Positions 59,903-64,000 of a stretch of 64,000 bases of DNA are shown here, in pieces; position 1 is the first letter of the stretch; every line of letters starts with the position of its first letter. The notes under the pieces are model-generated. The model was not told the origin of the DNA. It did not search any database and worked only from the letters and a program-made list of their open reading frames with translations. The DNA comes from Paenibacillus sp. HWE-109 (GTDB lineage: Bacteria; Bacillota; Bacilli; Paenibacillales; NBRC-103111). The position numbers and the translations under genes were made by a program. The DNA lies in assembly GCF_022163125.1 (NCBI RefSeq), contig NZ_CP091881.1, positions 2,232,001-2,296,000 on the forward strand, written 5' to 3'.

Positions 59903-60271
59903 ATGCAAAATGAACGTCAAAACCAAAGAAACTGGGAAGAGGAATTAACACACTTTAGTTCCATGGGAAATGAATCGGCTGTGGTACTCCTTGTAACTCC
60001 TTTTTCGGATAGGTCTGAAGCCTTGCTTGCTATTATTGAAGAACTGAGATTGGCAGACATTCAACTTCAAACGGCTAACGGCAGGGATGAGGACTGGAAA
60101 CAAGTAGCTGAGCAACAGGGGATTTGTTTTGTTCTGGAAGTTGGCAGTGCCGAGCCGTGGACAAACCTCGTGTATTTATGGGATAGTGAAGAACAAGAAC
60201 AGTCTCTTATACCGCTGGATCAGGCTATTTATCGGATAGAAAAAAGATATCCGCCAGCTGATTTTACATAA
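59903..60271 (+). CDS. Unknown protein under leader-peptide attenuation
   Basis: A 122-residue acidic soluble protein of unknown function. It has a helical N-terminus rich in Asn/Gln/Glu, then a strand-helix pattern (ESAVVLLVTPFSDRSEALLAIIEEL, GICFVLEVGS, LVYLWDS) that is thioredoxin-like in rhythm but lacks a CxxC. There is no signal peptide. AAGGTG precedes the ATG. It is the first gene behind the attenuator and the PIG-L deacetylase follows after 42 bases, so both may be controlled together. If the leader senses a ribosome-targeting drug, this would be a candidate response gene; that is inference. Confidence 0.65.
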   Translation: MQNERQNQRNWEEELTHFSSMGNESAVVLLVTPFSDRSEALLAIIEELRLADIQLQTANGRDEDWKQVAEQQGICFVLEVGSAEPWTNLVYLWDSEEQEQSLIPLDQAIYRIEKRYPPADFT

Positions 60272-60313
60272 TCTAATGATTTTACCAAATTCAATGAAAA
60301 GTAGTGTGAACAT

Positions 60314-60994
60314 ATGGGGACTCGATATGGATTTATCTATGCACATCCGGATGATGAAACTTTTCTTAGCGCTGCTCTTATTCGCGAACTTGCAGACAAG
60401 GGGGAAGCTCCTGCCTTATTGCTGGCAACTCGTGGCGACGCAGGCCGACAAGGCTTGGAGCGGGCCAAAGATCGCACGGAATTAGCGCGGCTGCGTGAGG
60501 AAGAAATGAAAGTAGCTGCAGGGATACTGGGCATTGCTCATATTGAGCATTTGGGGTGGCCGGATGGTCAACTGGCAACAATTGATTTTGAGGCATTAGT
60601 CGCTGGTGTTATTGCTTTTATTCAGAAGCATGAACTGGCGTACCTGTTTACATTCTCTGAGGACGGCGGGAATGGTCATCCTGATCATGTGACGATTTCC
60701 AAAGCCACGACGGCCGCTGTGCTAAGCGGCGAATGTCCGAGCGTGCGCAAACTTTACTATACAGCTTCAGCTTCGCTGATAGCGAGCGGTCATACACCCT
60801 CCATTCGCGTGGATACGGAACGTTGGTGGACGATGAAAGCAGCCGCACTAAAAGCGCATGCGACGCAGCATATCGCGATTGAGAAATCATTCGGAGATCT
60901 GGCAAACTTCCCGGAAAATCGTCGGTGGGAGGCATTTGTCCTCGGTTGGCAGGATGGCGTGATGTGGCCTAATGTATGCGACCCCCACAAGTGA
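60314..60994 (+). CDS. PIG-L family N-deacetylase (possibly bacillithiol pathway, BshB-like)
   Basis: A 226-residue zinc-dependent N-deacetylase. Zinc ligands appear in YAHPDDE (residues 10-16) and NGHPDHV near 120. The catalytic Asp is in the first motif. PIG-L enzymes deacetylate GlcNAc conjugates; in Bacillales BshB1/BshB2 make the bacillithiol precursor. The length fits BshB2, and YtxJ elsewhere in the window belongs to that system, but sequence details do not decide between BshB and another PIG-L deacetylase. The Shine-Dalgarno is weak (AAAGTAGTG). Confidence 0.82.
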   Translation: MGTRYGFIYAHPDDETFLSAALIRELADKGEAPALLLATRGDAGRQGLERAKDRTELARLREEEMKVAAGILGIAHIEHLGWPDGQLATIDFEALVAGVIAFIQKHELAYLFTFSEDGGNGHPDHVTISKATTAAVLSGECPSVRKLYYTASASLIASGHTPSIRVDTERWWTMKAAALKAHATQHIAIEKSFGDLANFPENRRWEAFVLGWQDGVMWPNVCDPHK

Positions 60995-61062
60995 GAAAGG
61001 CGTTGCGAATGCTGTATCTGTAGATACAGCAAGCTGGTAGATGCCTAGGAAGGTGTGGACGA

Positions 61063-61266
61063 ATGACACTTTGCAATTGCGAACAATGCGGTCAAGTTTT
61101 CATAACGAGTTACCAGAAACGCTGTAACAGTTGCTTTCAGTTGCAAATAGCTGAGTCGCACAAAGTGAAGGATTTCATGCGAAATCATCCACGAGCTACC
61201 TTGATTGAGGTATATCACCAAACAGGCGTCTCGTTGAAGACGATCAAAGAATTAATAAGGGCATAA
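61063..61266 (+). CDS. Small zinc-ribbon/HTH protein (YvyF-like)
   Basis: A 67-residue protein with an N-terminal zinc ribbon, CNCEQCGQVF and CNSCF, followed by a helix-turn-helix-like segment (DFMRNHPRATLIEVYHQTGVSLKTIKELI, by position). This matches the short flagellar-operon proteins of the YvyF/TIGR03826 type, although no flagellar genes are nearby. It may bind nucleic acid or a protein partner. AAGGTG precedes the ATG. Confidence 0.75.
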   Translation: MTLCNCEQCGQVFITSYQKRCNSCFQLQIAESHKVKDFMRNHPRATLIEVYHQTGVSLKTIKELIRA

Positions 61267-61291
61267 GGGTATGCCTACGAATAGCATGGGC

Positions 61292-61344
61292 AAAGAGGTC
61301 TGTCTCGAAAGTAGTTTTATCTACTTTGGAAATAGACCTCTTTG
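61292..61344. terminator. Strong bidirectional terminator
   Basis: AAAGAGGTC pairs with GACCTCTTT around an inner AAAGTAG/CTACTTT stem, between convergent genes. Confidence 0.88.
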
Positions 61345-61346
61345 CG

Positions 61347-63074
61347 TTAGCGGCGTACCTTCAAGGAACGATTTGCAAAAACATCCAGTAAAAGTTCATC
61401 CTTCACAGGATCCTGAAGATCCCAAGCGGTTGCGAAGCGCACTTGATGGGAAACGCCGACGATTTCATAGGTCTGAACCAGATGCTGCCTGGCTGATCCA
61501 ATGATGAGTGAATGCAGGCGAAGCTGTTTCTTTTGGCCGAGAACACCAAGTCTATGTTGAATCGGCTTGGAGATTTGGCCGACACCGTCGGTGACCATCA
61601 CGAAGTCGGCGTCTCGGAACTGCGGCTGGTGCTGGATGATAGCCATGCCACGTTCTAAGGGAGCGTCGAAATTCGTGCCGCCGCCGAAGGCTAGTTGAGC
61701 AAGTCCATAGAAACGTTCCCAATCGGGACGTTTGTAAGACAGCACATGCTCAATGAGTTCGCCCTTCGCTCCGAATAGGAGCAGAACGAAATCCCGCCGC
61801 TCAAGAAGCGCGAAGGAGGCGAAGGTCGCCGTGAACAGCTGCGCCAGCCGCAGCTTGTTGCCGCGCATGGAATGCGAGGTATCGAGCATGCAGATGACCG
61901 GGCCTTTCTGCGGTTCCGTAATCGAGCCCGTGTAGTTGTAAGTCATAAGCTTGTTTTCCATCCATTTGAATAGAAAATAAGGCTCGAAATCATCGTCGGC
62001 CAGCAAACTTGCTTCACTTGGAAGCAAATGCGCGATATCGCCGGATTGGCGCAGATCATCGTATGATTCCGGCACGAAGGGGGAGCGCATCTTCTTGCGC
62101 TGCACGCGCAGGTGGTGGACATTGCGTCCCACTTCCTGCAGGAAGGCGACCAAATCCTTGCTCCGCTTGAGCTTCTCGATCCACTGCACGTACTGCTCGA
62201 ACGTCTGTCGACGCAGCTTGCCAAGCTCGCTGCCCCAGCGCCGGTTCGCGAGCCGCTGACTCGCTTGCACGAGCTCGTGGACGTTGAAGCTGTCTGTCTC
62301 TTCGAGGGACAGCGTCTCTTTCAAAGCTCGACCGAGCCATTCGCCCAGCTCGTCCTCGATCTGCTTCATGGCGGCGAGCTCGCGCGCGCTCATGCGGTCC
62401 AGCTGCCGCTCTCGGCGGTCGAGTTCCTCTTCCGCCTTGCGCAGCTTGGCTTTCAGCTTGTCGCGCTTCATGAACTCGGTGCGCATTTCGTCTTGCAGCG
62501 CGGCAATCCGCTGCTTCAACGCGCGAATCTCCTCCGCAAGCAGCGGCCGCGAATCAACGGCTTCTTGCTTATCTTCGACAGCGCGCTTGCCTTGCTGCAG
62601 TGTGTAGCCGACTAGACGCAGCTTCTCGATCTGCTTCTCAGATAGCCGCTCGCTGACGTTGTTTTCGTCCTGTCCGCTTTGCTGCTGTTTTTTCTCCAGG
62701 CCAATGCCGCTGTCTTTTTGTTCTTTTTGACGTTTTTTCACTTCTTTTTCGTAGGACTCTGTCAGCCACATCAGCGCCTTTAGCGCAGTTTTGAAAGAAG
62801 CATTTACCTGTCCGATGGTGCGTGGATGGATGGATACATAGAAATACTGCTTGCGCAGCGTCAGAATCATCCAGCGATGAAAGGACGTTTCCTCTGCGGT
62901 GCCATCGATGTCAGGCTTCGTTAGATAAAAGCACATAAAGAAGTCGGCAAACAACTCCAACGTAAACCAAGGTGCTTGGCGTAAGGCTTCACGCATCCAT
63001 TCTTGGGCAACTCGCGATGAATGAACATAGCCATCGAACACATATCTGTCTACTCGTGTACAGCGAATGATCAT
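61347..63074 (-). CDS. VWA-domain protein, ViaA-like
   Basis: A 575-residue protein. The N-terminal half is helical, with a Lys/Glu/Gln-rich coiled coil at about residues 105-250 (KKRQKEQKDSG; LKAKLRKAEEELDRRERQ). The C-terminal 190 residues form a von Willebrand A domain with MIDAS DTSHSMRGN, GGGTNFDAP and VMVTDGVGQ. ViaA of E. coli has this plan and partners RavA; the preceding gene here is the RavA-like ATPase, 12 bases away. About 61790-62640 is markedly GC-rich while the frame is intact. Start is the ATG at 63074. Confidence 0.85.
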   Translation of the reverse strand: MIIRCTRVDRYVFDGYVHSSRVAQEWMREALRQAPWFTLELFADFFMCFYLTKPDIDGTAEETSFHRWMILTLRKQYFYVSIHPRTIGQVNASFKTALKALMWLTESYEKEVKKRQKEQKDSGIGLEKKQQQSGQDENNVSERLSEKQIEKLRLVGYTLQQGKRAVEDKQEAVDSRPLLAEEIRALKQRIAALQDEMRTEFMKRDKLKAKLRKAEEELDRRERQLDRMSARELAAMKQIEDELGEWLGRALKETLSLEETDSFNVHELVQASQRLANRRWGSELGKLRRQTFEQYVQWIEKLKRSKDLVAFLQEVGRNVHHLRVQRKKMRSPFVPESYDDLRQSGDIAHLLPSEASLLADDDFEPYFLFKWMENKLMTYNYTGSITEPQKGPVICMLDTSHSMRGNKLRLAQLFTATFASFALLERRDFVLLLFGAKGELIEHVLSYKRPDWERFYGLAQLAFGGGTNFDAPLERGMAIIQHQPQFRDADFVMVTDGVGQISKPIQHRLGVLGQKKQLRLHSLIIGSARQHLVQTYEIVGVSHQVRFATAWDLQDPVKDELLLDVFANRSLKVRR

Positions 63075-63086
63075 AGGAGTAACCTC

Positions 63087-64000
63087 TTATAGCGTATAGT
63101 CGTAAACAATACCTGGTATCTCACGGTCAAAAAGGGTGCGATATAAGCCTTGAATAGTTTGTAATATACGTTCGCCTTGAATCCGCAAATGAGTGAACTT
63201 CACGGCATATTGATCAGGATGCTGCAGGAAAATGGACTGTGACGCTATCCATTCCGGTAATTTTTTCTCTTTTTCCTGCCAGGAAACCAGTCTGCCGCGA
63301 AGACTCCGTGCGGTTTCTTCGAGTTCCGTTCGACATTCTTCTGTCGTAGCCTTCAAACGCTCTGCGGCATCTTTGTTTAGAGCGCCGCCAATCTCTTTTT
63401 TGAATTGGAAGGCATGCAGCTCGTCTTCTTTGTCCAACCACTTTTTAACAGTTAAATTGTACGTAAGAAGCGGGAGTTCCTGCTCCATTTCTCGTTTCAG
63501 CATGTCCTGAAACAACGTATCGAAGATCGCTCTGATGTCAACCAAATCTTCTGGGAAATCCCAAAGCAGATGAGGGGTCAGCACCGTATCCCAAACGTTG
63601 ACGGCAGAACGTCCGTGTATGGCTGCTGAAATTTTCCAGGTGTGGCCAATCTTATGCCAGCGACGATCTGAAAGCACGTATTCTTTTTCTTCTAGAGCCG
63701 TTTTCAATTGGAACAGCATATAAATGAGCGATTCCGGCAATTGGACATCAGCCGCTTGCTGGTTGACCTGCTTGACCATGTCGGTCGCTAACAAGGCCGG
63801 TACCGGTGTGGTAGGAGCTTGAAACATCAGCTCGAAGCTGGATATTTGCTTGACGTATTCGACTTCGAAGCGAAACAGAAAGCGATCATACAAAGCGGCT
63901 AACTGTTCGTTATCTTCTGGCAATTCATTGGAGGCGGCCATTAAGAAGAGCAGAGGGGAGATTTGCTTGTGACGGCCATTGAAGAAGATTCGTTCATTCA
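63087..64000 (-). CDS. MoxR AAA+ ATPase, RavA-like (5' end outside the window)
   Basis: The frame is open through 64000, so the gene begins beyond the window; an ATG at 63941 is internal. Just before it the frame reads RIFFNGRHKQISPLLFLM, and then AASNELPEDNEQLAALYDRFLFR, which is the sensor-1/arginine-finger region of RavA. The Walker A and B motifs must lie upstream. The visible 300 residues include a C-terminal domain with a coiled-coil segment. It is transcribed with the ViaA-like gene. RavA-ViaA pairs remodel membrane-associated or respiratory complexes. Confidence 0.85.
   Translation of the reverse strand, partial: NERIFFNGRHKQISPLLFLMAASNELPEDNEQLAALYDRFLFRFEVEYVKQISSFELMFQAPTTPVPALLATDMVKQVNQQAADVQLPESLIYMLFQLKTALEEKEYVLSDRRWHKIGHTWKISAAIHGRSAVNVWDTVLTPHLLWDFPEDLVDIRAIFDTLFQDMLKREMEQELPLLTYNLTVKKWLDKEDELHAFQFKKEIGGALNKDAAERLKATTEECRTELEETARSLRGRLVSWQEKEKKLPEWIASQSIFLQHPDQYAVKFTHLRIQGERILQTIQGLYRTLFDREIPGIVYDYTL

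Overview
The window looks like a chromosomal segment from a spore-forming, low-to-moderate-GC Firmicute, most likely Paenibacillus or a close relative. The reasons are many orthologues of Bacillus subtilis genes (YfmR, YkpA, KapB, YojN/YojO, YkuE, YtxJ, HelD, FadR/FadN/FadA/FadE/FadF), spore genes (YhcN/YlaJ lipoprotein, BclB-like collagen protein, YheC/YheD ATP-grasp), an exact B. subtilis-type FadR operator, strong AGGAGG-type ribosome binding sites and a GH87-type alpha-1,3-glucanase. I found no rRNA, tRNA, prophage, insertion sequence or CRISPR array. Both ends cut through genes.

Layout. 1-5.7 kb: three ABC-F ribosome-associated ATPases (the first cut by the window edge), a Dabb protein and an M42 aminopeptidase. 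5.7-11.4 kb: small proteins, a thioredoxin-like protein, KapB, a Gfo/Idh oxidoreductase, a TRIC-type channel and a spore lipoprotein. 11.5-16.2 kb: a MoxR ATPase/VWA pair (YojN/YojO type), PurT and an acyl-CoA thioesterase. 16.2-23.0 kb: a sulfur block with the sulfate ABC transporter (sbp-cysA-cysW-cysT order on the map, transcribed leftwards), a divergent orphan SsuB-type ATPase behind a structured leader, DUF4395, an alpha/beta hydrolase and a YezD protein. 23.1-29.9 kb: a lipase-like hydrolase, two spore-surface genes, a divergent regulator/drug-efflux pair and small genes. 30.0-43.0 kb: fatty-acid beta-oxidation, with fadR-etfB-etfA leftwards and fadF-fadN-fadA-fadE-lcfA-paaI-type thioesterase rightwards. 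43.0-44.2 kb: a gene-free block of repeats. 44.2-53.2 kb: an orphan PucR regulator, a Tat-dependent phosphoesterase, YtxJ, transporters, hydrolases and two tandem DegV proteins. 53.2-64 kb: a 1110-residue GH87-like glucanase, HelD, a glutathione peroxidase, a leader-peptide/attenuator unit before an unknown gene, a PIG-L deacetylase, and a second MoxR/VWA pair (RavA/ViaA type) running off the right edge.

How the genes work together. The beta-oxidation block is a near-complete pathway: activation (LcfA), acyl-CoA dehydrogenation (FadE), hydration and second oxidation (FadN), thiolysis (FadA), and electron removal through EtfBA and the membrane Fe-S protein FadF. FadR has a palindromic operator just downstream of its own promoter. 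The sulfur block imports sulfate. Several genes (YtxJ, glutathione peroxidase, thioredoxin-like protein, possibly the PIG-L deacetylase) fit a low-molecular-weight-thiol and oxidative-stress theme.

The most unusual part is 59.66-60.27 kb. A good sigma-A promoter is followed by a 16-codon leader with an Arg-Ile-Arg-Phe motif, mutually exclusive RNA stems, and a strong intrinsic terminator, all ahead of a 122-residue gene of unknown function. The motif resembles the macrolide-arrest motif of the ErmD leader, so this may be a drug-sensing attenuator. Other noteworthy non-coding structures are two copies of a dispersed intergenic element built on a roughly 50-bp GGGAACT unit, a seven-copy 50/51-bp hairpin array, and a roughly 256-bp hexanucleotide repeat beside fadF. 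All family names are from recognition by reading; no database search was run.
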